Origin: Agrococcus pavilionensis RW1
GTDB lineage: Bacteria > Actinomycetota > Actinomycetes > Actinomycetales > Microbacteriaceae
Assembly (NCBI RefSeq): GCF_000400485.1
Contig: NZ_ASHR01000030.1
Span: forward strand, 124,001-188,000
DNA: 64,000 nucleotides
Direction: 5' to 3'
Shown piece by piece: positions 56,654-64,000 of this stretch; within the stretch, counting starts at the first letter, position 1, and each line of letters opens with the position of its first letter. Made by a program: the position numbers and the translations under genes. A model generated the notes under the pieces. That model made no database searches. It was not told the DNA's origin and saw only the letters and a list, made by a program, of their open reading frames with translations.

Positions 56654-57550
56654 TCAATCCTCCGGCGTGCCCTGGTGGAAGCGCTGCCGCCAGCGCCCGC
56701 CGACGCGTACCCACAGCGAGCTGCGCAGCGCGCTCCCGCGAGCGCCCACCGAGCGCCACACGAGCAGCAGCGCGTCGTCGCCGAGCTCGTGCGTCGCGAG
56801 CACCTCGAGCTCGGCGCGCTCCGGCAGCGGCGCGATCTCGGCGAGCAGCTCGTCGCGGCTCCAGCGGCGGCCCGAGGCGCCGATCGCTTCCCACTCGGGG
56901 TGCAGCAGCGCCGCGACGCTCGCGGCATCCGCGCGCACCTCGTCGCTCAGCAGCGAGCGCTCGAGCCGCACGACCTCGGCCTCGGCGGGCGTGTCGGTGA
57001 GGAAGTCGAAGCCGTCGAAGAGGTCGGGCGAGGCAGGGACCTCGGCGGCGCGGGCCGTGGGCGCCGCCGCCGGGGTCACGCCCCCGAACCCCGGTCCCGC
57101 ATCCGGCACCGCACCGCGCTGGTAGGCCGCCGCCGCGCCGTTCGCGAGCCGGTCGGCCGCCTCGTTGAGCGGGTGGCCCGCGTGGCCCTTGACCCACTCG
57201 AAGCGCACCGTGCCGCCCTCGGCCTTCCGCTCCGCCATGAGCCGGTCGAGCTCCTCGAGCAGCTCGCGGTTCATGACCGGCTTGCCGTCGGCCTTCCGCC
57301 AGCCCTTCCGCTTCCAGCCGGCCATCCACTTCGTCACCGAGTTGATGACGTACTGGCTGTCGCACAGGATGAGCAGCTCGTCGACGCCGCGCGTCTGCCG
57401 CAGCAGGTCGACGACCGCCGAGAGCTCGCCGATGTTGTTCGTGCCCGTGCGCTGGCCGCCCGCCGCCCATCGCGCGTCGTCGATGTACCAGCCCCAGCCG
57501 GTGGGGCCGGGGTTGCCGAGGGAGGAGCCGTCTGCCGCTGCCGTGATCAC
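56654..57550 (-). CDS. RNase HI fused to a SnoaL/DUF4440-like domain
   Basis: 298 residues. Residues 1-150 are RNase HI, which removes RNA from RNA-DNA hybrids: D7 ([12 protein letters not shown]), E42 (NNIGELSAV), D64 ([11 protein letters not shown]) and D133 (NEAADRLA) form the active site. Residues ~185-298 look like a SnoaL/DUF4440 fold ([40 protein letters not shown]), of unknown job. GTG 57550 is set by a CAGGAT box six bases upstream. Confidence 0.85.
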   Translation of the reverse strand: MITAAADGSSLGNPGPTGWGWYIDDARWAAGGQRTGTNNIGELSAVVDLLRQTRGVDELLILCDSQYVINSVTKWMAGWKRKGWRKADGKPVMNRELLEELDRLMAERKAEGGTVRFEWVKGHAGHPLNEAADRLANGAAAAYQRGAVPDAGPGFGGVTPAAAPTARAAEVPASPDLFDGFDFLTDTPAEAEVVRLERSLLSDEVRADAASVAALLHPEWEAIGASGRRWSRDELLAEIAPLPERAELEVLATHELGDDALLLVWRSVGARGSALRSSLWVRVGGRWRQRFHQGTPED

Positions 57551-57556
57551 CCGACG

Positions 57557-57562
57557 ATCCTG
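57557..57562 (-). promoter_or_regulatory. Leaderless -10 box for the RNase H fusion
   Basis: CAGGAT on the minus strand, six bases before GTG 57550. Confidence 0.45.
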
Positions 57563-57614
57563 CCAGCCGGCCGGCCGGTCGCACGCCGCGGGGCTTCGTC
57601 ATAGCACCGCCGCG

Positions 57615-57620
57615 TAGGCT
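57615..57620 (+). promoter_or_regulatory. Leaderless -10 box for ispG
   Basis: TAGGCT, seven bases, ATG 57628. Confidence 0.55.
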
Positions 57621-57627
57621 GTCGCCC

Positions 57628-58770
57628 ATGGCAGCCATCAACCTCGGGAGCCCCGCGCCGCTCACGCTCGCGCCCCGACGCAAGACCCGGCAGATCAAGG
57701 TCGGCAAGGTGCTCGTCGGCGGCGACGCGCCCGTCTCGGTGCAGTCGATGACCACGACGAAGACGACCGACATCAACGCGACGCTCCAGCAGATCGCCGA
57801 GCTCACCGCGACCGGCTGCGACATCGTGCGCGTCGCCGTGCCGAGCCAGGACGACGCGGATGTGCTGCACATCATCGCGAAGAAGAGCCAGATCCCGGTC
57901 ATCGCCGACATCCACTTCCAGCCGAAGTACGTCTACCAGGCGATCGACGCCGGCTGCGCCGCCGTGCGCGTCAACCCGGGCAACATCCGCAAGTTCGACG
58001 ACCAGGTCGGCGAGATCGCCAAGCGCGCCAAGGCCGCGGGCGTCTCCCTCCGCATCGGCGTCAACGCCGGCTCGCTCGACCCGCGCCTGCTCGAGAAGTA
58101 CGGCAAGGCGACGCCCGAGGCGCTCGTCGAGTCGGCCGTGTGGGAGGCGAGCCTGTTCGAGGAGCACGACTTCCACGACTTCAAGATCTCGGTCAAGCAC
58201 AACGACCCGGTCGTGATGGTCAAGGCCTACCGCCTGCTCGCCGAGCGCGGCGACTGGCCGCTGCACCTCGGCGTCACCGAGGCCGGCCCCGCGTTCCAGG
58301 GCACGATCAAGTCGGCGACCGCGTTCGGCATCCTGCTCTCCGAGGGCATCGGCGACACGATCCGCGTCTCGCTCTCGGCGCCGCCGGTCGAGGAGATCAA
58401 GGTCGGCATGCAGATCCTGCAGTCGCTCAACCTCCGCGAGCGCAAGCTCGAGATCGTCTCGTGCCCCTCGTGCGGCCGCGCCCAGGTCGATGTCTACTCG
58501 CTCGCCGACTCGGTGACCGAGGGCCTCAAGGACGTGCAGGTGCCGCTGCGCGTCGCGGTCATGGGATGCGTCGTGAACGGCCCGGGCGAGGCGCGCGAGG
58601 CCGACCTCGGGGTCGCGTCGGGCAACGGCAAGGGGCAGATCTTCATCAAGGGCGAGGTCGTCAAGACCGTGCCCGAGGCGGAGATCGTGGCCACGCTCAT
58701 CGAGGAGGCTCGCCGCATCGCCGACGAGCAGGGCCTGCCCGCGGGCGAGGCCCAGGTCGTCACCGCCTGA
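57628..58770 (+). CDS. ispG: 4-hydroxy-3-methylbut-2-en-1-yl diphosphate synthase
   Basis: 380 residues. Sixth enzymatic step of the MEP pathway, a [4Fe-4S] enzyme. Cluster ligands are C279 and C282 ([10 protein letters not shown]) and C314 with E321 ([10 protein letters not shown]). The TIM-barrel part has [11 protein letters not shown] and VRVNPGNIR. One base separates it from the MFS gene. Confidence 0.96.
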   Translation: MAAINLGSPAPLTLAPRRKTRQIKVGKVLVGGDAPVSVQSMTTTKTTDINATLQQIAELTATGCDIVRVAVPSQDDADVLHIIAKKSQIPVIADIHFQPKYVYQAIDAGCAAVRVNPGNIRKFDDQVGEIAKRAKAAGVSLRIGVNAGSLDPRLLEKYGKATPEALVESAVWEASLFEEHDFHDFKISVKHNDPVVMVKAYRLLAERGDWPLHLGVTEAGPAFQGTIKSATAFGILLSEGIGDTIRVSLSAPPVEEIKVGMQILQSLNLRERKLEIVSCPSCGRAQVDVYSLADSVTEGLKDVQVPLRVAVMGCVVNGPGEAREADLGVASGNGKGQIFIKGEVVKTVPEAEIVATLIEEARRIADEQGLPAGEAQVVTA

Positions 58771-58771
58771 G

Positions 58772-60016
58772 GTGAGCGCGACCCCAGCGGTCGACGAGCC
58801 GGGGCAGCCAGAGCGGCAGCACCCGGCGCAGCGCCGCACGCTCGCCGTCCTCTCGCTCGCGCAAGCGCTCGGCGGGCTCTCGAACGGCGTCGCGCTCGGC
58901 GTCGGCTCGCTGCTCGTCGCGCAGGTGACAGGCCGTGATGAGCTCGCGGGACTCGCCGCGACGCTCCTGACGCTCGGCGGCGCTGCGCTCGCGGTGCCGC
59001 TCGCGCGGCTCGCGCAGCGCCGCGGCCGCCGCGTGGCGCTCACGAGCGGCGCGCTCCTCGCCCTCGCGGGTGCTCTCACGCTCGCGATCGGCGGCACGAT
59101 CGGCGCCGCCGCGATCGTGCTGCCCGGCTTCCTCGTGCTCGGCGGCGCGATGGCGGTCAACCTCCAGTCGCGCTTCGCCGCGACCGACCTCTCGACCCCG
59201 AGGCATCGCGGCCGCGACCTCTCGCTCGTCGTCTGGATGACGACGATCGGCGTCGTCGTCGGCCCGAACCTCATCGGCCCCGGCGATGCGCTCGGCGTCG
59301 GGCTCGGCCTGCCGCCGCTCGTGGGCGCGTACCTCATCAGCGCCGTCGCGATGGCGGTCGTCGCGATCGTGCTGTGGACGCTGCTGCGGCCCGACCCGCT
59401 GCTCGAGAGCCGCATCGGGGCGCCCGCGCCGACGACGCCGCCGCGCTTGCGCCTCGCGGAGCACCCGCGGGCCCTCGCCGCCGTGATCGCGGTCGCGGCC
59501 GCGCACGCGACGATGGTCGGGGTCATGGCGCTCACCCCCGTGCACCTCGACCACGCGGGGCAGCACCTCGGCGTCATCGGCTTCACGATGAGCGCGCACA
59601 CGGCGGGGATGTATGCGCTCTCGCCCGTCTTCGGCTGGCTCACCGACCGCGTCGGCGCTCGCTCGACCGTGCTCGTCGGCGCCGCCATCCTGCTGCTCTC
59701 GATCGCCTCGAACCTCGTGCTGCCCGTCGACCTCGCCCCGGTCGGGCTCGCGCTGCTCGGCCTCGGCTGGAGCGCCGCGACCGTCGCCGGCTCGACGCTC
59801 GTCGCCGCCGCGGTCGAGCCGCCGCTGCGCCCCGCGCTCCAGGGCCGATCCGACCTCGTGATGGGGCTCGCGGGCGCCGCCGCCGGCGCCACGGCCGGCC
59901 CCATCCTCGGGCTCGTCGGCTACGCGGGGCTCAACGTCGCGATGCTGCCGCTCATCGCCGCGATCGCGATCGCGGCGATCGTCGCGACGCGACGGCGCGA
60001 GCCGCAGCCCGCGTGA
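58772..60016 (+). CDS. MFS transporter
   Basis: 414 residues from GTG 58772, twelve membrane helices. Motif A-like loop ARLAQRRGRRVALTSG after helix 2, and a second copy GWLTDRVGARSTVLVG after helix 8. Substrate unknown; drug-efflux-type family. It may be cotranscribed with ispG. Confidence 0.85.
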   Translation: MSATPAVDEPGQPERQHPAQRRTLAVLSLAQALGGLSNGVALGVGSLLVAQVTGRDELAGLAATLLTLGGAALAVPLARLAQRRGRRVALTSGALLALAGALTLAIGGTIGAAAIVLPGFLVLGGAMAVNLQSRFAATDLSTPRHRGRDLSLVVWMTTIGVVVGPNLIGPGDALGVGLGLPPLVGAYLISAVAMAVVAIVLWTLLRPDPLLESRIGAPAPTTPPRLRLAEHPRALAAVIAVAAAHATMVGVMALTPVHLDHAGQHLGVIGFTMSAHTAGMYALSPVFGWLTDRVGARSTVLVGAAILLLSIASNLVLPVDLAPVGLALLGLGWSAATVAGSTLVAAAVEPPLRPALQGRSDLVMGLAGAAAGATAGPILGLVGYAGLNVAMLPLIAAIAIAAIVATRRREPQPA

Positions 60017-60139
60017 GGCACGGCGGCGTCACCGGCCGTGCATGGCTCAAGCCGGTAGCGTGACCGAGGCGGTGCCGCCGACGACCGACGGCCCGCCCGA
60101 CGACGGCCCACCCACCGACCGCCACCGATAGGAGCGCGC

Positions 60140-61147
60140 GTGTCCGCAGCAGTCCCCGGACGGGACCCCATCACGCCTGAGGAGCTCGAGCGCGCGAAGG
60201 CGATCATCCGCTCGATCGAGCAGTCGTTCCAGTCGACGGTCGTCGGGCAGCACCAGCTGCTGCGCTCGCTCCTCGTCGCGCTCCTCACGGGCGGCCACGT
60301 GCTGATGGAGTCGGTGCCCGGGCTCGCGAAGACGACGGCGGCCGCGACCCTCGCGCGCTCGGTCTCGGCGTCGTTCCACCGCATCCAGTGCACTCCCGAC
60401 CTGCTGCCGAGCGACATCGTCGGCACCCAGATCTACGACCAGCACACGGGCGAGTTCCGCACCCAGCTCGGTCCGGTGCACGCGAACTTCGTGCTGCTCG
60501 ACGAGATCAACCGCTCGAGCGCGAAGACGCAGTCGGCGATGCTCGAGGCGATGCAGGAGCGGCAGACGTCGATCGGCGGCGAGACGCACCCGCTGCCGCA
60601 GCCGTTCCTCGTGCTCGCGACCCAGAACCCCATCGAGCAGGAGGGCACCTACACGCTGCCCGAGGCGCAGCTCGACCGCTTCCTGCTCAAGGAGGTGCTC
60701 ACCTACCCCTCGCCGACCGAGGAGGCGGAGATCGTGCGGCGCGCCGAGTCGGGCGTGTTCGAGCAGGGGCACGGCGAGCCGGTCGCGACGCTCGACGACG
60801 TGCGGTTCCTGCAGGGGCTCGCGAAGCGCGTCTACGTCGACCAGGCGATCACGAACTACGTCGTGCAGCTCATGTACGTGACGCGCCACGCGACCGACTA
60901 CATCGGCGCGCAGCTCGCCGGCTACATCGAGTACGGCGCGAGCCCGCGCGGCTCGCTGTCGTTCTCGCAAGCGGCGCGCGCGCTCGCGCTCGTGCAGGGT
61001 CGCGACTGGGTGATCCCGGAGGACGTCAAGGACCTGCGGCACGCCGTGCTGCGGCACCGCCTCATCCTCGGCTACGAGGCCGAGGCCGACGGCGTGACGA
61101 CCGAGCAGATCATCGACGCCATCTTCGGCGCCGTGCGGACGCCGTAG
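60140..61147 (+). CDS. MoxR-family AAA+ ATPase (second copy)
   Basis: 335 residues from GTG 60140 with GGAG at 60131-60134. Walker A is [16 protein letters not shown] (the GLAKT variant common in MoxR), Walker [21 protein letters not shown], sensor [19 protein letters not shown]. First gene of a MoxR-DUF58-membrane protein-VWA-VWA operon (BatA/aerotolerance type). A TAGCGT at 60056-60061 could start a ~75-base leader. Confidence 0.92.
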   Translation: MSAAVPGRDPITPEELERAKAIIRSIEQSFQSTVVGQHQLLRSLLVALLTGGHVLMESVPGLAKTTAAATLARSVSASFHRIQCTPDLLPSDIVGTQIYDQHTGEFRTQLGPVHANFVLLDEINRSSAKTQSAMLEAMQERQTSIGGETHPLPQPFLVLATQNPIEQEGTYTLPEAQLDRFLLKEVLTYPSPTEEAEIVRRAESGVFEQGHGEPVATLDDVRFLQGLAKRVYVDQAITNYVVQLMYVTRHATDYIGAQLAGYIEYGASPRGSLSFSQAARALALVQGRDWVIPEDVKDLRHAVLRHRLILGYEAEADGVTTEQIIDAIFGAVRTP

Positions 61148-61155
61148 GACCGGTC

Positions 61156-62043
61156 ATGGAACGGCGGCTGCGCAAGGTGAAGACGACCATGTCGATCCAC
61201 GCGCACCGTCGTACCCTCGAGCTGCTCGAGGGCGAGTACCAGTCGATCCACCACGGCCGCAGCCACGACTTCGACGACCTGCGCGAGTACCAGCCGGGCG
61301 ATGACGTCAAGGACATCGACTGGAAGGCGACGGCGCGCAGCCACGTGCCGCTCATCAAGCGCTACATCGCCTCCCGCCAGCACAACGTGCTGCTCGTCGT
61401 CGACTCGGGCCGCAACATGGCGGCGATCGCGGAGTCGGGGGAGTCGAAGCGCGAGCTCGCGATCCTCGTCGCAGGGCTCCTCGGCTACCTCGCGACGCGC
61501 CACGGCGATCGCGTCGCGCTGCTCATGGGCGACGAGGAGCGCACCGAGAGCATGCCGGAGGGCGGCTCGGAGGCGCACCTCGAGCGCATGCTGCGGCGCA
61601 TCGACGACGCGGTCTCGATCGACGGGCCGCTCTCGAGGCTCGAAGGGGTGCTCGAGCACGCGGTGCGGCGCATGCGCCGCCGCTCGCTCATCGTCGTGAT
61701 CGCCGACGACCTCGCCTACACGCACGACCTCGACGTGCACCTCGGGCGCCTCCACACGCGCCACGAGGTGCTGTGGGTCTCGATCGGCGACGCCGACCTC
61801 ATGGCGCGCGCGGGCGACCACCGCGAGCTCGTCGGCGTCGACACCGGCCTCGGGCTGCCGTCGTTCCTGCGCCGCGACAAGGGGCTCCGCCGGGCGTTCG
61901 ACGAGCAGTCGGCGCTGCGGCGCGAGCGGCTCGAGGCGGGGCTGCGTTCGCTCGGCATCGCCTCGGTGCGCATCGGCTCGAGCGCGACCGCGATCGGCGG
62001 GCTCTTCCGCCTGCTCGAGAGGCACCGGCGTGCGCGTCGCTGA
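61156..62043 (+). CDS. DUF58 protein (second copy)
   Basis: 295 residues, no membrane helix, unlike the copy at 43830. Core motif DDLREYQPGDDVKDIDWKA near residues 38-56; a VWA-like domain follows with VVDSGRNMAA, a degenerate MIDAS. Predicted substrate or adaptor of the upstream MoxR. It overlaps the next gene by 14 bases. Confidence 0.9.
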   Translation: MERRLRKVKTTMSIHAHRRTLELLEGEYQSIHHGRSHDFDDLREYQPGDDVKDIDWKATARSHVPLIKRYIASRQHNVLLVVDSGRNMAAIAESGESKRELAILVAGLLGYLATRHGDRVALLMGDEERTESMPEGGSEAHLERMLRRIDDAVSIDGPLSRLEGVLEHAVRRMRRRSLIVVIADDLAYTHDLDVHLGRLHTRHEVLWVSIGDADLMARAGDHRELVGVDTGLGLPSFLRRDKGLRRAFDEQSALRRERLEAGLRSLGIASVRIGSSATAIGGLFRLLERHRRARR

Positions 62044-62518
62044 GCTCGGCGGGCTGCCCGCGCCCGACACCTACGGCCCGTTCGGCTACGGGCCGTGGTG
62101 GCTGCTCGGCGCGCTCGCGCTCGCCGCGGTCGTCGCCGCCTACGCGTTCGCGTGGCTCTGGACCCGCCCGCGCGGCATCCTCGAGCCCCCGCCGCCGCCC
62201 GCCGTGCCGATCGACGTGCGCAGCGTCAAGGAGAAGTACTTGCGGATGATCGACGAGGTCGCCGCGGAGCACGAGGCGGGCGAGATCGGGCCCAGGGAGC
62301 TCGCGCAGCGGCTGAGCCTCGTGCTGCGCTTCTTCGCGCACGAGTCGACGGGCGTCGTCGCCGAGGTGATGACGCTCCGCGACCTGCGGGACGCCGACCT
62401 GCCGGCGGTCGAGGGCGCGGTCGCGCAGTACTACCCGTCGTCGTTCAGGCGGGCGGCGAAGCACGACCCGGATGCGGCGATCGGCGCCGCGCGGCAGGTG
62501 GTGGCGACGTGGATGTGA
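62030..62518 (+). CDS. DUF4381-like single-helix membrane protein
   Basis: 162 residues from GTG 62030. One membrane helix near 22-44 (GPWWLLGALALAAVVAAYAFAWLW, cited as WWLLGALALAAVVAAYAF), a Pro-rich stretch, then a cytoplasmic helical domain (ELAQRLSLVLRFFAHESTG, VEGAVAQYYPSSF). Position and topology match the DUF4381-type component of MoxR-VWA operons. Confidence 0.7.
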   Translation: MRVAELGGLPAPDTYGPFGYGPWWLLGALALAAVVAAYAFAWLWTRPRGILEPPPPPAVPIDVRSVKEKYLRMIDEVAAEHEAGEIGPRELAQRLSLVLRFFAHESTGVVAEVMTLRDLRDADLPAVEGAVAQYYPSSFRRAAKHDPDAAIGAARQVVATWM

Positions 62519-63498
62519 GCCTGCTCTGGCCGTGGCTGCTGCCGATCGTCGTGGTCGCGGGGCTCGCGCTCGCGATCGTGGGGCTGCTGCTGCCGAAGCG
62601 CCGCCGCGACCGCGGCCTGCCGGTCGCGCACGTCGACCGGATGACGGCGCTGCCCGCCTTCCGCGGCGCGCTCGCCCGCTACCGGCTCTGGATCGGTGCG
62701 GCGCTCGTCGCGGCGCTCGCGGGAGTCGCGGTCGCGGGCGCCGTCGCAGCCCGGCCCTCCGGCGTGCACGCCAACCAGGAGGACGACTACAAGCGCGACA
62801 TCGTGCTGTGCCTCGACGTCTCCGGCTCGATGGTCGACGTCGACGCCGAGATCCTCGGCGTCTACCAGGACATCGCCGCATCGCTCGACGGCGAGCGCAT
62901 CGGCATGCGCATCTTCGACGCCTCGAGCGTCATGGCGTTCCCGCTCACGAGCGACTACGACTACATCCAGGAGCAGCTCGGCCGCTACGTGCGCGCGCTC
63001 ACCGGCACCCTCGGCCCCGACGAGCAGTTCAACTACCTCGCCGGCACCGCGAGCGGCCTCGGCGCCTCGCTCGTCGGCGACGGGCTCGCCTCGTGCGTGC
63101 TCGACTTCGCCGACCTCGAGGCGAGCGAGCGGCCGCGCTCGATCATCCTCGCGACCGACAACGTCGTGAACGGGCAGCAGATCTTCACGCTGCCGCAAGC
63201 GGGCCAGCTCGCGGTCGACAACGAGGTGCGCGTGTACGCGATCAACCCCTTCGACTGGGGCCGCGACATGGCCTCGCAAGAGCTGCGCGAGATCGCCGAG
63301 GGCACCGGCGGCGCCTACTTCTCGCTCGACTTCGCGCAGACGGTGCCGCAGATCGTCGACCGCGTGAACGCGATCGAGGCCGGCTACATCGAGACGCCGC
63401 CGCAGATCCAGGTCGTCGACCGACCTGGCGCGCTCCCGCTCGTCGTGCTGCTGCTCGTCGCGGGGGTCGTGGCGATGGCGTGGAGGGCGAGGCTGTGA
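62509..63498 (+). CDS. VWA-domain membrane protein (first of pair)
   Basis: 329 residues from GTG 62509, with AGGTGG seven bases upstream; GTG 62515 is an alternative. Membrane helices near 6-25, 61-80 and at the C-terminus (LVVLLLVAGVVAMAW). Between them is a VWA domain with a good MIDAS, LCLDVSGSMVDVD. BatA-like. Its stop overlaps the next start. Confidence 0.88.
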   Translation: MDVSLLWPWLLPIVVVAGLALAIVGLLLPKRRRDRGLPVAHVDRMTALPAFRGALARYRLWIGAALVAALAGVAVAGAVAARPSGVHANQEDDYKRDIVLCLDVSGSMVDVDAEILGVYQDIAASLDGERIGMRIFDASSVMAFPLTSDYDYIQEQLGRYVRALTGTLGPDEQFNYLAGTASGLGASLVGDGLASCVLDFADLEASERPRSIILATDNVVNGQQIFTLPQAGQLAVDNEVRVYAINPFDWGRDMASQELREIAEGTGGAYFSLDFAQTVPQIVDRVNAIEAGYIETPPQIQVVDRPGALPLVVLLLVAGVVAMAWRARL

Positions 63499-64000
63499 TC
63501 ACGTTCCACCCCACGCTGCCCGTCGTCGTCGCGATCGTCGGCGCGCTCGCGCTCGCGCTGTGCGTGTGGCAGCTCATCGCGGTGCGCGGCCGGAGGATCG
63601 CGTGGCTGCGCCGCTCCCTGCTCGTCGCGCTCGCGGTCGCCATGGCCTTCCGCCCGGCGCTGCCCGGCGGCGAGGTGCCCACGGCATCCATCTCCGCCCG
63701 CGTCTTCGTCGTCGTCGACACCTCGCAATCCGTCGCGGCCGAGGACTGGGGGAGCGAGCCGCGGCTCGCCGGCATGCAGGAGGACGTCGTCGAGATCGCG
63801 CGATCGTTCGCCGGTGCCGACATCTCGGTCATCTCGTTCGACTCCCAAGCGCTGCTGCGCGTGCCCCTCACGGACGACGGCTCCGCCGTGATCGAGATGG
63901 TGCGCGCGCTGCGGCCCGAGATCGCGCAGCAGTCCCGGGGCACGTCGGTCGCGGCCGGGCGCGACCTGCTGCGCACCGAGCTCGAGCGCTCGGCCGCGGC
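63495..64000 (+). CDS. VWA-domain membrane protein (second of pair, partial)
   Basis: Starts at GTG 63495, overlapping the preceding stop (GTGA), and runs off the window with at least 168 residues. Two N-terminal helices (VVVAIVGALALALCVWQLIA, then a second after RRIAWLRR), then a VWA domain with FVVVDTSQSVAAEDW, a DxSxS MIDAS, and DISVISFDSQALLRVPL. BatB-like partner of the preceding gene. Confidence 0.85.
   Translation, partial: MITFHPTLPVVVAIVGALALALCVWQLIAVRGRRIAWLRRSLLVALAVAMAFRPALPGGEVPTASISARVFVVVDTSQSVAAEDWGSEPRLAGMQEDVVEIARSFAGADISVISFDSQALLRVPLTDDGSAVIEMVRALRPEIAQQSRGTSVAAGRDLLRTELERSAA

Overview
The window is about 73 percent GC, is densely packed with genes, and is bacterial chromosome from an actinobacterium. 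Microbacteriaceae (an Agrococcus-like genome) is my best guess. The reasons are the gene families (DUF222-HNH, DUF4192, a 1.9 kDa-residue-scale Ig/FN3 surface protein), the many GTG starts in overlapping pairs, and the frequent leaderless genes. The order lysA-hom-thrC-thrB-rho-prfA ... prmC-sua5-wecA-atpI-atpBEFHAGDC is the conserved actinobacterial block known from Mycobacterium tuberculosis. No tRNA, rRNA, CRISPR array, transposase or phage gene was seen, and no stretch over 300 bases lacks a gene.

Layout. 1-7054: end of lysA, threonine biosynthesis (hom, thrC, thrB), rho with a disordered N-terminus, and prfA. 7055-12800: an accessory island splitting prfA from prmC. It holds a secreted beta-propeller protein, small membrane proteins, a P-loop kinase, a damaged carboxymuconolactone-decarboxylase-like gene with an internal duplication, a guanidine-III riboswitch driving a paired SMR exporter, an inverted array of 20-bp repeats, and a cysK-cysE operon on the minus strand. 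12801-22950: prmC, sua5, wecA and the whole ATP synthase operon. 22947-34840: yaaA, a DUF222-HNH gene with a DNA-damage-type promoter, recQ, a TfoX-like gene, an aldo/keto reductase, gamma-glutamyltransferase, a CopB-type copper ATPase under a CsoR-type operator, a DUF4192 gene and a sulfide:quinone-oxidoreductase-like flavoprotein.

34911-49934 is the most interesting part. One run of plus-strand genes encodes a PP2C phosphatase, a Ser/Thr kinase with an outside FN3-like domain, an 1894-residue Ig-like/FN3 surface protein, a MoxR ATPase, a DUF58 protein, a transglutaminase-fold membrane protein that has lost its catalytic Cys and His, and an FtsK/EssC-like ATPase. It looks like a signalling-controlled cell-envelope assembly or export system. 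A second, classical MoxR-DUF58-VWA-VWA cluster starts at 60140 and runs off the window.

49901-60016: ald-gabT (minus), OsmC, dxr, a GNAT, a nested palindrome, a lysozyme-like secreted protein, rseP/rip1, an RNase H fusion, ispG and an MFS transporter. dxr, rseP and ispG form the usual MEP-pathway/site-2-protease neighbourhood, here interrupted by small accessory genes.

Regulation visible in the sequence: about 18 genes carry a TANNNT-like -10 box 6-7 bases before the start codon, so they are probably leaderless. This pattern fixes several starts (for example GTG 13726, ATG 30201 minus, ATG 55232 minus). Other regulatory elements are the guanidine-III riboswitch, the CsoR operator, a PafBC-type promoter and a shared CTCCACAG box. 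All calls come from reading the sequence and remembered family motifs; no database search was run.
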